Notes: generated by a model not told the origin, from the letters alone. A DNA stretch of 64,000 bases from Pseudooceanicola nanhaiensis DSM 18065 (GCF_000688295.1 NZ_JHZF01000011.1:1396288-1460287); one strand, 5' to 3'. Shown: positions 27,422 to 36,309, numbered from the stretch's first letter. A program made the numbers and translations.

Positions 27422-27447
27422 AACCGGACCGGCGGGGCGAATGTTCC
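27422..27447 (-). promoter_or_regulatory. Candidate general-stress promoter upstream of the SDR gene
   Basis: On the minus strand GGAAC (27447-27443), a 17-bp spacer and GGTT (27425-27422) form a one-mismatch match to the EcfG-type promoter GGAAC-N16/17-CGTT. It is the second such element at an edge of the 15-27 kb stress/envelope region. Confidence 0.4.
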
Positions 27448-27534
27448 TGCGATTGCGGAAAGTCTCCCCGCGCCGGGCGGGGCCGAGGGGCGTCCGGCAT
27501 CTGGCGAGCGGACGTCGCTATCGCTGGGAAGCCC

Positions 27535-27591
27535 TGGTACCCAAGGTCGGACTCGAACCGACAAGACCTCACGGCCGGGGGATTTTGAATC
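27535..27591 (-). repeat. att-like 57-bp duplicate of the tRNA-Leu 3' part
   Basis: These 57 bases are identical to 29260-29316, the 3' part of the intact tRNA-Leu(CAA) gene including the encoded CCA, the T arm, the variable arm and part of the anticodon stem-loop. The 5' half of a tRNA is absent, so this is not a functional tRNA. It marks the far end of an integrated element. Confidence 0.93.
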
Positions 27592-27799
27592 TCCGACCCC
27601 TAAAGTTACAGATTCCTTTATTTATATCGCGCCAAACGGGTATTTTCGCGGTCATCAGGTCACGCGAAAGCGACGCTTATCCTTCGAGTCATGAGTTTTC
27701 GCGGTCACTCGTCCTCCAATGCGGCGGCGCGGCGCGCCCGGTGGTCAGTCAAAACGAGACGGGCAGCGTCTCATGACTCCACCCGTCTTTTAATTGAGT

Positions 27800-28093
27800 T
27801 TAGCCCCGAGGGAGTTCCCGGATGGCGACGTGATCTGAAAGCCAGTTTACCGCGCTAGCAGAAGCGTTTCTCGTCGCCCAAGATGGAAAAGGCCAAATCT
27901 GGAAGACTTCGACAGTGTCGTCTCCGTCCAGTAGGTTGCTAACCCAATCCCGAATGCTGACGGGGGACGCGTCAATCGTCAAACCCCATACACTTTCCGC
28001 TAGGCGCACGCCGCCGCAGGCATCCATCGCTAAGTAGAGTTGTTGGTAGTCACGCTGTCGATGCGCATCATAGGTAATGTAGCAAGTAGCCAT
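27800..28093 (-). CDS. Cas2/SinR-like small ferredoxin-fold protein (solitary)
   Basis: This 97-residue protein begins ATCYITYDAHRQRDYQQLYLAMDA, the beta-strand plus conserved Asp start of the Cas2/VapD/SinR-like ferredoxin fold, followed by GGVRLAESVWGLT and SPVSIRDWVSNLLDGDDTVEVFQI. This order matches solitary SinR-like relatives more than Cas2 from CRISPR loci. No cas1 or CRISPR array is nearby, so CRISPR adaptation is unlikely. A GAGG ribosome site precedes the ATG. It lies within the tRNA-Leu island and may be a toxin-like or RNA-binding cargo gene; the family assignment is from pattern resemblance only. Confidence 0.55.
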   Translation of the reverse strand: MATCYITYDAHRQRDYQQLYLAMDACGGVRLAESVWGLTIDASPVSIRDWVSNLLDGDDTVEVFQIWPFPSWATRNASASAVNWLSDHVAIRELPRG

Positions 28094-28480
28094 TTAGGCG
28101 ACCTCTTTTCTTGAGAGCGATAGACCGCCTTGACTTGCCGTTTCCGAAAACCCTAAGGTCCGGATATACAAACCGACCTTCCGCAGACGGCCCATCCAGA
28201 TGGGTTGCGGATATACGGAGCGTCCGCGCCGCCTTGGGTACCAGCCTTGGCGGCGCATCCGCGCCATACGTCATGCAATCATCATCGGTATCTGGAATTG
28301 CTCAGTCAAGATATGGGCGAGGCGAAAACCACGAAAAGTTGTGGACGTCCGCAGCATATAGTTCAGCCGGGTCAAGCTGCCCCAAGCCGTTCTCTCCGTC
28401 AATCGTGTTCTTCGTTATCCTTCGTCCTCCGCGTCAGCCGCTCTGAGGGCCTTTTGGTCAGGTACTGAAAGGGGGCCGGG
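28094..28480. other. Gene-free stretch inside the tRNA-Leu element
   Basis: I find no convincing reading frame here. An inverted pairing of cttgg-type segments occurs near 28230-28260 but is not strong. This is probably residue of the degraded element between its small gene and the integrase stub. Confidence 0.5.
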
Positions 28481-28618
28481 ATTCCCATCCTCAAACTGTC
28501 GAAGCTGCTAGGGCATCACTCCCCGTCCTTCACGATGGACGTGTACGCCCACTTCTTCGACACCGACGATGACGCGCCGATCGATCTGACAGCACTGGCG
28601 CTGAACCGGGCGATATAG
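28469..28618 (+). pseudogene. Tyrosine recombinase (integrase) C-terminal remnant
   Basis: The frame ending at the TAG at 28616 encodes about 49 residues with LSKLLGHHSPSFTMDVYAHFF. This corresponds to the last catalytic block of phage-type tyrosine recombinases: the His-containing LGH, and the Tyr nucleophile in VYAHF. A stop codon lies immediately upstream (28466-28468) and no other integrase blocks precede it, so the gene is a fragment. It fits the tRNA-Leu att duplication. Confidence 0.8.
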
Positions 28619-28714
28619 CCGCGACAGCACAGCCAAATCGTAGAGGGAGTTTCCAGTTTGCCGTCAGGGTGAACCACGTGCAAAGTCTCGGTAGATTAAG
28701 CGGGAGCGTCACCA

Positions 28715-29098
28715 GTGAAACGTCTTGTCGTGTCCAGCATCGTATTCGGAACACTGGCGATTGCCATTGCTCCTCACACCGCCAGTGCAGCCGATGGCAT
28801 GGAATTCCAACGCTGGTGCAGCGACAACGACCGCGGGTTTGACGGGCTTTGCATGGGCTACATGCTTGCGGCGATGGATGCCATGTCCGCAAACGGGTAC
28901 AGCGAAGACATGATGGCGCTCTACATTGGTGCCGAAGGTGATTTCATCACTGCCCGCTCCTGCACAAGCGAGAACGTGACGAACGGGCAGCTATTTGCTG
29001 TCGCAAAGAATTACGTCAACGCCCATCCGGAAGAGTGGCACATGAACGCCATGGGGATTATCGCGCGGGCGTGGGCCGAAGCCTTCCCCTGCGAGTGA
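28715..29098 (+). CDS. Rap1a/Tai-like secreted protein (orphan)
   Basis: This 127-residue protein has a clear Sec signal peptide: basic start MKRL, a hydrophobic core and a cleavage-like TASA near residue 25. The mature part has four cysteines (in QRWCSDND, GLCMGYM, ARSCTSEN and the C-terminal AFPCE) and the YVNAHPEEWHMNAMGIIARAWAEAFPC ending. This pattern matches the Rap1a/Tai family, known as periplasmic immunity proteins against type VI amidase effectors. No effector or secretion gene is near, so it may be an orphan immunity gene or a relative with another role. The start is GTG with a GGAG site 8 bases upstream. Confidence 0.65.
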   Translation: MKRLVVSSIVFGTLAIAIAPHTASAADGMEFQRWCSDNDRGFDGLCMGYMLAAMDAMSANGYSEDMMALYIGAEGDFITARSCTSENVTNGQLFAVAKNYVNAHPEEWHMNAMGIIARAWAEAFPCE

Positions 29099-29259
29099 CA
29101 GACCTCCTTTTCGTCGGAAACGAGTCACGCGAACGTCCGATTTTGCCCCGAAATCACGCGAAAAATGTCCGAAAATGTCATCTGACGTGACCTACTCGTC
29201 TTTATGACGAGTCTGCCAAAACGGCACCTAAACCACTTTGAAAACATTGCGGAAAATCT

Positions 29260-29345
29260 TGGTACCCAAGGTCGGACTCGAACCGACAAGACCTCACGGC
29301 CGGGGGATTTTGAATCCCCTGCGTCTACCATTCCGCCACTTGGGC
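29260..29345 (-). tRNA. tRNA-Leu (anticodon CAA)
   Basis: This 86-nt class II tRNA has a 7-bp acceptor stem (first pair G-U), D arm, anticodon loop TTCAAAA with anticodon CAA, a long variable arm, T arm GGTTCGAGTCC and an encoded CCA. It decodes UUG. It is the attachment target of the adjacent element, whose other end carries a 57-bp copy of its 3' part. Integration left this copy intact. Confidence 0.95.
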
Positions 29346-29465
29346 AACCGCGGGAAGCATTACCCAATCGGCCCCGGCGGTGAAAGGGGGAATCGCCTGT
29401 GCGCAGCGCTTGACCTCGGACCGCGAAGCGCCGCACAAGGCGGGCACGAGGCGGGACGGACGGGC

Positions 29466-30044
29466 ATGCTGCACAGACTCTACGACTGGACGATGCGGAT
29501 GGCAGACCATCCGCGCGCGCTTTGGGTGCTGGCGCTCGTGGCCTTCGTCGAGAGCTCCTTCTTCCCGATCCCGCCGGACGTGATGATGGTGCCGATGATC
29601 CTCGCCCGGCCCACGCGCGCCTGGCTGATCGCCCTGGTTGCGACGGTGGCCTCGGTGCTCGGCGGGCTGCTCGGCTATGCCATCGGCATGTTCGCCTTCG
29701 AGACGATCGGCCTGCCGATCCTGCAGTCGCTCGGCAAGGAGGCCGCGATGGCCGAATTCGCCGTTCGCTTCAACGACGCGGGCTTCTGGGCGGTGCTGGG
29801 CGCGGGCGTCACGCCCTTCCCGTTCAAGGTCATCACGATCATGTCGGGCGTCACCGCGATGCCGCTTCCGCTTTTCGTTCTGACGGCGGTGCTGGCGCGG
29901 GCGCTGCGGTTCTTCGTGGTGGCGGCGCTGCTCTACCAGTTCGGCGCACCCATTCGTGACTTCATCGAGAGGCGGCTCGGTCTTGTCACCCTCGTCTTCT
30001 TCGTGCTCCTTCTCGGGGGCTTCTACCTGGCGAGGTTCCTGTGA
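29466..30044 (+). CDS. YqaA-family (DedA/SNARE-associated) membrane protein
   Basis: This 192-residue integral membrane protein has about five hydrophobic segments. The VAFVESSFFPIPPDVMMVPM region and GAGVTPFPFKVITIMSG correspond to the conserved re-entrant motifs of the VTT/DedA superfamily, which is linked to lipid flipping and membrane homeostasis. I start at the ATG giving MLHRLYDWTMR. The long frame before it runs through the tRNA gene and is not coding. Its stop overlaps the GTG of dsbB. Confidence 0.87.
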   Translation: MLHRLYDWTMRMADHPRALWVLALVAFVESSFFPIPPDVMMVPMILARPTRAWLIALVATVASVLGGLLGYAIGMFAFETIGLPILQSLGKEAAMAEFAVRFNDAGFWAVLGAGVTPFPFKVITIMSGVTAMPLPLFVLTAVLARALRFFVVAALLYQFGAPIRDFIERRLGLVTLVFFVLLLGGFYLARFL

Positions 30045-30505
30045 GTTACCGTTCCCATGTCCTGATCGCCGCCGGCGGTTCCGCGGCCCTGCTGCTCGGC
30101 GCGCTGGCGTTCCAGTATCTGGGCGGCCTGGCCCCCTGCAAGCTGTGCTACTGGCAGCGCTATCCGCATGCGCTGGCGGTGGCGATCGGTGTCCTCGCGC
30201 TCTGGCTGGGCGGGCGGACGCTGGCCTGGCTGGGCGCGCTCGCGGCGCTGGCGACGGCGGGTGTGGGGCTCTACCACACGGGCGTCGAACGTGGATGGTG
30301 GGAGGGCCCGACCTCCTGTAGCGGCGCCGGCCCGGGTCTGGGCGGACTGAAAGGCTCGGACCTGCTGTCGACCGACGGGCCGGTGAACGTCGTGATGTGC
30401 GACGAGGTGGCGTGGCAGATGCTGGGCCTCTCGATGGCGAGCTGGAACATGGTGGCCTCGCTGGTGCTGGTCGGCTTCTGGATCGCGGCGGCCCGGCGGG
30501 GGTGA
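30041..30505 (+). CDS. dsbB: Disulfide bond formation protein B
   Basis: DsbB reoxidises periplasmic DsbA and passes electrons to quinone. The 154-residue protein has four membrane helices. The first periplasmic loop carries the redox pair in APCKLCYWQRYPH (CxxC), and the second loop carries cysteines in TSCSG and VVMCDEV. A GTG start overlaps the TGA of the YqaA-like gene. A GC-rich stem-loop follows about 8 bp after the stop. Confidence 0.93.
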   Translation: MSYRSHVLIAAGGSAALLLGALAFQYLGGLAPCKLCYWQRYPHALAVAIGVLALWLGGRTLAWLGALAALATAGVGLYHTGVERGWWEGPTSCSGAGPGLGGLKGSDLLSTDGPVNVVMCDEVAWQMLGLSMASWNMVASLVLVGFWIAAARRG

Positions 30506-30512
30506 GGGTCAA

Positions 30513-30530
30513 GCCGGGCTCAAGCCCGGC
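30513..30530 (+). terminator. Stem-loop downstream of dsbB
   Basis: A 7-bp perfect stem GCCGGGC/GCCCGGC with a TCAA loop lies 8 bp after the dsbB stop. It has no U-run, so it may only slow or protect the transcript end. Confidence 0.5.
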
Positions 30531-30582
30531 CTACGGCCCGGACCGGCGGAGTTCACCCCGCGTACCGGGATCGCGCCTCAGG

Positions 30583-30610
30583 AAAAAAAGGGGGCGCCTC
30601 TCGGCGCCCC
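30583..30610 (-). terminator. Intrinsic terminator of nrdJ
   Basis: On the minus strand a perfect 8-bp stem GGGGCGCC/GGCGCCCC with a GAGA loop is followed by seven T residues. This is a textbook Rho-independent terminator about 100 bp past the nrdJ stop. Confidence 0.88.
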
Positions 30611-30713
30611 TCCAGTCTCGAACCGGACCCGTCGTTCCATCGCTGCCCGGGTTTCCGCCTGCGGCCCGATCCGTATTGCCGGGGGGCGAGGCTGCCGCCC
30701 CCCGCGACCTCTG

Positions 30714-33700
30714 TCAGCTGCAGCCGCTCGTCGCGCCGCAGGTGTTGCACTTCATGCAGGTGCCGTTCCGCACCAGGGTGAAGTTGCCGCAATCGCCGCA
30801 GCTTTCGCCCTCGTAGCCCTGCATCTTCGCCTTGACCCGCGCGTCCATCCCGACGGTGCCCGAGGCCATCGCCGTGGACGACCCGCCGCCGGATTTCACC
30901 ACCTGGGGCACCAATGTCTGCAGCGCCGCCACCGGGTCCGACCCGCCGAGCGCCACCGCGCCCGCCGACTGGCCGCCCTGCAGCACCACCAGCTCCTGCG
31001 GCAGCCGCTTGCGCAGATACCCGGTCGAGCTGATCTGCTTCAGCACGTCCAGCGAGGCGCGGGCCGCGCTGTCGCTCAGCTCCGACACGTTCGAGACACC
31101 CTCGGCCGCATCCCCCTGCCCGATCGAGTCGAAGGAGGCCCCCTCCGGCTTCACATGCGCGAGGTCCGTCCGGTCGAGGTAGGACACGGCGAGTTCGCGG
31201 AAGATGTAGTCGAGGATCGAGGTCGCGTTCTTGATCGAGTCGTTCCCCTGCACCATCCCGGCGGGTTCGAACTTGGTGAAGGTGAAGGCGTCGACGAATT
31301 CCTCAAGCGGCACCCCGTACTGAAGCCCGACCGAGACCGCGATGGCGAAGTTGTTCATCATCGCCCGGAAGCCTGCGCCTTCCTTGTGCATGTCGATGAA
31401 GATCTCGCCGAGCGTCCCGTCCGAGTATTCGCCGGTCCGCAGGTAGACCTTGTGGCCGCCGACCATCGCCTTCTGGGTATAACCCTTCCGGCGCTCCGGC
31501 ATCTTCTCGCGGTGCGAGCGGACCATTTCCTTCACGACGATCTTCTCGACGATCTTCTCGGCCAGCACCGCCGCCTTCTCGTGGCTGGTGCCGCTTTCGA
31601 GGATCTCGGCCGCCTCGTCGTCATCCTCGACCAGCGCCGCGGCGAGTGGCTGCGAAAGCTTCGAGCCGTCCCGGTAGAGCGCGTTGGCCTTCACGCCCAT
31701 CTTCCAGGAGCGTTCATAGGCCGCCTGGCAATCCTCGATCGTGGCGTCGTTCGGCATGTTGATCGTCTTCGAGATCGCGCCCGAGATGAAGCTCTGGGCC
31801 GCCGCCATCATGTCGATATGCGCGTTGACCGAGAGGTAGCGCTTGCCCTTCTTCCCGCAGGGGTTGGCGCAGTCGAAGACCTTCAGGTGCTCGTCCCTGA
31901 GATGCGGCGCGCCTTCGAGCGTCATCGTCCCGCAGACGTAATCGTTGGCCGCCTCCACGTCGCGCTTCGAGAAGCCGAGATGTTTCAGCAGGTCGAAGGT
32001 CGGGTCGTTCAGCTTGGCCGCCGGGATGCCGAGGGTCCTGGTGCAGAATTCCTCGCCCAGCGTCCACTGGTTGAAGACGAAGCGGATGTCGAAGGCCGAG
32101 GCGAGCGCGCCTTCCACCTTCTCCAGTTCCGCCGCTCCGAAGCCGTGACCGACGAGGGCCGCGTGGTTCAGGCCCGGCGCGTCGGCCAGCGTGCCATGGC
32201 CGACCGCGTAGGCGATGATGTCGTCGATCTGGGTCGAGCCATAGCCGAGGTTCTCGAGCGCCGCGGGCACGGAGCGGTTGATGATCTTCCAGTAGCCGCC
32301 GCCGGCGAGCTTCTTGAATTTCACCAGCGCGAAGTCCGGCTCGATCCCGGTGGTGTCGCAATCCATGACGAGGCCGATGGTCCCGGTCGGCGCGATCACG
32401 GTCGACTGCGCGTTGCGGTAGCCGTGCTTCTCGCCGAGCGCCAGCGCCTCGTCCCAGGCGGACATGGCGAGCTGCACCAGCGTCTCGTCCGGGCAGTTGC
32501 CGTGATCGAGCGGCACCGGGGTGATCGCGAGCTTCTCGTAGCCCTCCGCGTTGCCATAGGCCGCGTTGCGGTGGTTCCGCATCACCCGCAGCATGTGCTC
32601 GGCATTGCGTGCATAGCCCGAGAAGGCGCCCAGCTCACCGGCCATCTCGGCCGAGGTGGCGTAGGAGACGCCGGTCATGATCGCCGTCAGCGCACCGCAG
32701 AGGGCGCGGCCCTCGGGCGAGTCGTAGCCGTAGCCCATGTTCATCAGCAGCCCGCCGATGTTCGCATAGCCAAGGCCCAGCGTCCGGAAGTCGTAGGAGA
32801 GCTGCGCGATCTCCTTCGAGGGGAACTGCGCCATGGTCACGCTGATCTCGAGCGTCACGGTCCAGAGACGGGTGGCGTGGATGTAGTCCTCGGCCTGGAA
32901 GACGCCGTCCTTCAGGAAGGTCAGCAGGTTCATCGAGGCGAGGTTGCAGGCCGTGTCGTCGAGGAACATGTATTCCGAGCAGGGGTTCGAGCCCCGGATC
33001 GCGCCGTCTTCCGGGCAGGTGTGCCAGGCGTTGACGGTGTCGTGGTACTGGATCCCCGGATCGGCACAGGCCCAGGCGGCATGGCCGATCTTCTCCCACA
33101 ATTCGCGGGCCGAGACGGTCCGGGCGACCTTGCCGTCGGTCCGGCGGATCAGTTCCCAGGGGGCGTCATCCTCGACGGCCTTCAGGAAGGCGTCGGTGAC
33201 GCGGACCGAGTTGTTCGAGTTCTGGCCCGAGACGGTGGCATAGGCCTCCGAATCCCAGTCGGTGTCATAGGTCGGGAACTCGATCGAGGCATAGCCCTGC
33301 TTCGCGTAATCCAGCACCCGCTTGATGTAGGTCTCGGGGATCGCGCATTTCTTCGCGTCCCGCACGGCCTTCTTGAGGCCCGGGTTCTCGGCGGGGTCGT
33401 AGGCGCCCTCCTCCGAGCCGTCGAAGGCGCGGATCGCCGCGAAGATCTCGTTCAGCTGCCGCTCGTGCATCTTGGAGCCGGCGACGATGGAGGCGACCTT
33501 CTGTTCCTCCTTCACCTTCCAATTGATGTATTCCTCGATGTCGGGGTGGTCGGCGTCCACGATCACCATCTTTGCGGCCCGCCGGGTCGTCCCGCCCGAC
33601 TTGATCGCGCCCGCCGCCCTGTCGCCGATCTTCAGGAAGCCCATCAGACCGGACGACTTGCCGCCGCCCGACAGCTTCTCGCCCTCCGCACGGAGCGACG

Positions 33701-34385
33701 AAAAGTTGGTGCCGGTGCCGGACCCGTACTTGAAGAGCCGCGCCTCGCGCACCCAGAGATCCATGATGCCGCCATCACCCACCAGGTCGTCGGCGACCGA
33801 CTGGATGAAGCAGGCATGGGGCTGGGGGTGCTCGTAGGCCGAGGCCGACTTGGTCAGTTCACCGGTCTTGAAATCCACGTAGTAGTGACCCTGGGAGGGG
33901 CCGTCGATGCCGTAGGCCCAGTGCAGGCCGGTGTTGAACCACTGAGGGCTGTTCGGCGCGCCCTTCTGGGTCGCCAGCATGAAGCGCATCTCGTCGTAAT
34001 AGGCGCGGGCGTCTTCCTCGGTGGTGAAGTAGCCGCCCTTCCAGCCCCAGTAGGCCCAGGCACCCGCCAGCCGGTCGAAGACCTGCTTGGAAGAGGTCTC
34101 GCCTGCCGTCTCGGTGGTCCTGGACGCCGGGACCGAGCGCCACAGGAATTCCGGCACGTCCTTCTCGCGGACCTTCTTCAGTTTCACCGGCACGCCGGCC
34201 TTGCGGAAGTATTTCTGCGCGATCACGTCGGAGGCCACCTGGCTCCACTTCGCCGGGACCTCCACGGAGTCGTTGCGGAAGACGATCGTGCCGTCGGGGT
34301 TCCGGATCTCGGAGACCGTGGTGATGAAGTCCAGGTCCGCGTAGGCGTCCTGCCCGGCCTTGGTGAATTTACGTTCGATCTTCAT
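30714..34385 (-). CDS. nrdJ: Adenosylcobalamin-dependent (class II) ribonucleoside-diphosphate reductase
   Basis: This oxygen-independent reductase makes deoxyribonucleotides using coenzyme B12. The 1223-residue chain starts at [20 protein letters not shown]; the earlier frame lies in the promoter region. The catalytic barrel contains [22 protein letters not shown] (active-site Cys and Glu) and [11 protein letters not shown]. The very C-terminus has two CxxC pairs (GESCGDCGN and [10 protein letters not shown]), a zinc-ribbon-like tail with redox cysteines. It is monocistronic, with NrdR-like boxes upstream and an intrinsic terminator downstream. Use of NrdJ is usual in Rhodobacterales. Confidence 0.97.
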   Translation of the reverse strand: MKIERKFTKAGQDAYADLDFITTVSEIRNPDGTIVFRNDSVEVPAKWSQVASDVIAQKYFRKAGVPVKLKKVREKDVPEFLWRSVPASRTTETAGETSSKQVFDRLAGAWAYWGWKGGYFTTEEDARAYYDEMRFMLATQKGAPNSPQWFNTGLHWAYGIDGPSQGHYYVDFKTGELTKSASAYEHPQPHACFIQSVADDLVGDGGIMDLWVREARLFKYGSGTGTNFSSLRAEGEKLSGGGKSSGLMGFLKIGDRAAGAIKSGGTTRRAAKMVIVDADHPDIEEYINWKVKEEQKVASIVAGSKMHERQLNEIFAAIRAFDGSEEGAYDPAENPGLKKAVRDAKKCAIPETYIKRVLDYAKQGYASIEFPTYDTDWDSEAYATVSGQNSNNSVRVTDAFLKAVEDDAPWELIRRTDGKVARTVSARELWEKIGHAAWACADPGIQYHDTVNAWHTCPEDGAIRGSNPCSEYMFLDDTACNLASMNLLTFLKDGVFQAEDYIHATRLWTVTLEISVTMAQFPSKEIAQLSYDFRTLGLGYANIGGLLMNMGYGYDSPEGRALCGALTAIMTGVSYATSAEMAGELGAFSGYARNAEHMLRVMRNHRNAAYGNAEGYEKLAITPVPLDHGNCPDETLVQLAMSAWDEALALGEKHGYRNAQSTVIAPTGTIGLVMDCDTTGIEPDFALVKFKKLAGGGYWKIINRSVPAALENLGYGSTQIDDIIAYAVGHGTLADAPGLNHAALVGHGFGAAELEKVEGALASAFDIRFVFNQWTLGEEFCTRTLGIPAAKLNDPTFDLLKHLGFSKRDVEAANDYVCGTMTLEGAPHLRDEHLKVFDCANPCGKKGKRYLSVNAHIDMMAAAQSFISGAISKTINMPNDATIEDCQAAYERSWKMGVKANALYRDGSKLSQPLAAALVEDDDEAAEILESGTSHEKAAVLAEKIVEKIVVKEMVRSHREKMPERRKGYTQKAMVGGHKVYLRTGEYSDGTLGEIFIDMHKEGAGFRAMMNNFAIAVSVGLQYGVPLEEFVDAFTFTKFEPAGMVQGNDSIKNATSILDYIFRELAVSYLDRTDLAHVKPEGASFDSIGQGDAAEGVSNVSELSDSAARASLDVLKQISSTGYLRKRLPQELVVLQGGQSAGAVALGGSDPVAALQTLVPQVVKSGGGSSTAMASGTVGMDARVKAKMQGYEGESCGDCGNFTLVRNGTCMKCNTCGATSGCS

Positions 34386-34582
34386 TTCGAAACAGCCTCT
34401 GATCCCGTGGTCGCTTTTGTCTCCGGCCCGCCGCCTGTCCCGGCGGTTGGCCGGGCCGGATGTTCGTTCGTGCCGACGCGGGGCAGACAGGGGGTATCCG
34501 CGGCGTGAAGGATGCCGCCGCCGGCCGGTTGTCCCGGACCTGAGGTATTGGTCTTGGTACTGTCCCTGCCGCGTATTATTGG

Positions 34583-34670
34583 CCACTACATTTGGTGTGC
34601 GCCCCGTCGGCCCGTACTAATGAAGGCTAAATCCGCCCTTCGGTCAACATGATCAAACTACATTTTGTGG
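34583..34670 (-). promoter_or_regulatory. Two NrdR-like boxes upstream of nrdJ
   Basis: Two 16-bp elements, ccactacatttggtgt (34583-34598) and aaactacattttgtgg (34655-34670), share ACTACATTT and resemble the NrdR box (acaCwAtATaTwGtgt). NrdR is the ATP-cone repressor of ribonucleotide reductase genes. Their starts are 72 bp apart, roughly seven helical turns. A TTGACC hexamer lies between them as a possible -35. Confidence 0.5.
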
Positions 34671-35048
34671 TGTTTTTTGACTTGACGCTAACGTTGGGGA
34701 ATCGGTGGGCAACCCGGCCTGCGCCAATCGCCTGTTTTTCTTGGGAAGGAGGCGCCTCTGTGGCGCGGGGCGGAGTGTGGCTGAGGTGACACAAGCATCA
34801 CCGCCGGCCGCGAAGACGCCGATCCCCGCTCGGATTTCCGGCCGAAGACCGGGCGCTTTCATCAACAGGATGTGGATAAAACCGCCATGAACACTACATC
34901 TAGCGGAAAACAGCCGAATCAAACACAAGACCAACGGCAGGCTCGGCCGCGGCCCGAGGACCGCCCTGCCCCCTCGGCCGTGGACGCCAGCCCGTCAGAG
35001 CCCGCCCCGCGCCGCCTGCGGGCGTGCCTCGTCGGAGATGTCGGAAAG
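34671..35048. other. Gene-free stretch upstream of nrdJ
   Basis: This is about 380 bp between the NrdR-like boxes and tRNA-Pro with no convincing gene. A third NrdR-box-like sequence, acactacatctagcgg, is at 34891-34906, too far from the others for classic cooperative pairing. Otherwise I see nothing distinct. Confidence 0.5.
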
Positions 35049-35125
35049 TGGTCGGGGCGGCGAGATTCGAACTCACGACCCCCTGTACCCAAAACAGGTG
35101 CGCTACCAGACTGCGCTACGCCCCG
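35049..35125 (-). tRNA. tRNA-Pro (anticodon TGG)
   Basis: This 77-nt tRNA has acceptor stem CGGGGCG/CGCCCCG, a D arm with AGCGCAGTCTGG, anticodon loop TTTGGGT (anticodon TGG), T arm GAGTTCGAATCTC and an encoded CCA. It reads CCA and by wobble other proline codons. It sits just before the DUF192 gene region on the same strand. Confidence 0.95.
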
Positions 35126-35168
35126 GACCGATGCGCTGCTTACTCCGCAGCGCGCCGATTGAAAAGCA

Positions 35169-35636
35169 CTAACAGCCCCAGGCGGCCTTGTCCGGGTCGA
35201 TCGCCGGGTGGCGCAGCACCGTGCCCGGCCCGATGCCCAGGTCGCGGGCGATGCCGCCGTTGACCTCGAGCACGTATTGAATGCCCTCGCCGCCGTCGAG
35301 CAGGGTCTCGTCATGGGGCTGCGCCATCACCTGGACCTTCTGCACGGTCCCCGTCTCGTCCATGAAGACCATGTCGAGCGGGATGAGCGTGTTCTTCATC
35401 CAGAACCCCACGCGCGGCTGCGGACGCTCGTAGACGAAGAGCATCCCCGCCCCCGGTGCCATCTCCTCGACGAACATCAGGCCGCGGGCGCGCGCCTCGG
35501 GCGTCTCGGCCAGATCGACCCTGAACCGGGCCGACCCCCAGTCGCCCTTCAGTTCCACCGCGTCGGCGCGGCAGGCCGCCTGGACCGGCAGCCCGGCGAG
35601 CGACAGGAGCAGCGCTGCGACAAGCCCGATCCTCAC
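35169..35636 (-). CDS. DUF192 family secreted protein
   Basis: This 155-residue protein has a Sec signal peptide (RIGLVAALLLSLAGLPVQAACRA) and a DUF192 domain with the blocks ARGLMFVEEMAPGAGMLFVYE, VGFWMKNTLIPLDMVFMDE and YVLEVNGGIA. DUF192 is a small barrel found as periplasmic or secreted proteins, and its function is not settled. The GTG start at 35636 overlaps the stop of the cold-shock gene, so the two are translated together. tRNA-Pro lies 43 bp downstream on the same strand. Confidence 0.88.
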   Translation of the reverse strand: MRIGLVAALLLSLAGLPVQAACRADAVELKGDWGSARFRVDLAETPEARARGLMFVEEMAPGAGMLFVYERPQPRVGFWMKNTLIPLDMVFMDETGTVQKVQVMAQPHDETLLDGGEGIQYVLEVNGGIARDLGIGPGTVLRHPAIDPDKAAWGC

Positions 35637-36178
35637 GACATCCGCACCGCGCTCTCGTCGGACAGCGCCTGGTCCCAGTGCCGGATCTCGGCCGCCATGA
35701 GCCCGCGCCGTCCCTTGATCGCACGCAGCGACACCGCCTCGCCCGACACGAGGTCGGCCAGGCCGGAGGCGCGCAGCACCTCGATATGGACGAAGACATC
35801 CTCTTCCCAGCCGAAGACATTCGCGAAACCGAAGCCCTTGGCCTTGTCGAACCACTTCACCCGCGCCGGGCGCAGCGGGGTATTGCGCAGTTCCTCCTGG
35901 TCGACGCTCTCGAAATCCTCGAGCAGCGCCCCGTCGGTCGGTGCGGGCGGCTGGATCGAAAACACCTCGATGGCCTGCACCCCGCGTTCGGTGCGCTGGA
36001 TGGCGATCTCCACGCGCGCGCCGTCGGCCACGGTGCTCTGTCCGTAATTCCTCAGCACATTGCCGTGCAACAAGATGTCCGGTCCGCCGTCGTCCGACAC
36101 GACGAACCCGAAGGCCCGGGCCGGATCGAACCATTTGACGATTCCGTTCACCCTTTCTGCGCTCTGCCTGTTCAGCAC
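35633..36178 (-). CDS. Protein with two cold-shock domains
   Basis: This protein of about 181 residues carries two RNA-binding cold-shock domains. The first is GIVKWFDPARAFGFVVSDDGGPDILLHG, somewhat diverged in RNP1. The second is ARVKWFDKAKGFGFANVF...DVFVHIEVL, with both RNP motifs intact. Such tandem CSD proteins are common in Rhodobacterales and act as RNA chaperones or antiterminators. The start is uncertain: GTG at 36178 lies 10 bases after AAGGAAG, and TTG at 36184 only 4 bases after it. The DUF192 gene overlaps its end. Confidence 0.88.
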   Translation of the reverse strand: MLNRQSAERVNGIVKWFDPARAFGFVVSDDGGPDILLHGNVLRNYGQSTVADGARVEIAIQRTERGVQAIEVFSIQPPAPTDGALLEDFESVDQEELRNTPLRPARVKWFDKAKGFGFANVFGWEEDVFVHIEVLRASGLADLVSGEAVSLRAIKGRRGLMAAEIRHWDQALSDESAVRMS

Positions 36179-36309
36179 GATCAAAAAACTTCCTTAATCC
36201 AATGGCCGGCCGCCGCAAATGGACCATCCTAGGGAACCGAATGGTGGTCAAGCTCAATACGCTTATCGCCCACAAGCTTAAACCGCCCGGGGCCGGAATT
36301 ATGTCCCCA

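Larger units (their letters stand above)
27535..29316. mobile_element. Decayed integrative element at tRNA-Leu(CAA)
   Basis: The 1.8-kb segment is bounded by 57-bp direct repeats that match the tRNA-Leu 3' part, with the intact tRNA at the right end. This is the usual result of site-specific integration into a tRNA gene. Inside are a Cas2/SinR-like small protein, a tyrosine-integrase C-terminal stub and a Rap1a-like secreted protein, plus about 600 bp of mostly non-coding DNA. The base composition is clearly less GC-rich than the flanks. Most of the original element has been lost. Confidence 0.8.

Noticed and set aside
27535-27610. Second tRNA-Leu gene at the left end of the island
   Set aside because: Only the 3' part is present; the 5' acceptor and D arm are missing, so it is an att copy and not a tRNA.
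27800-28093. CRISPR-Cas adaptation locus
   Set aside because: The Cas2-like protein has no cas1, other cas genes or repeat-spacer array nearby.
31155-34508. 1117-codon plus-strand frame opposite nrdJ
   Set aside because: It is the antisense shadow of nrdJ, with no domain and no ribosome site.
34386-34900. Cobalamin riboswitch upstream of nrdJ
   Set aside because: No B12-box-like conserved core is visible in the leader.
34653-34934. 93-codon frame upstream of nrdJ
   Set aside because: It overlaps the NrdR-like boxes and promoter region, with no protein features.
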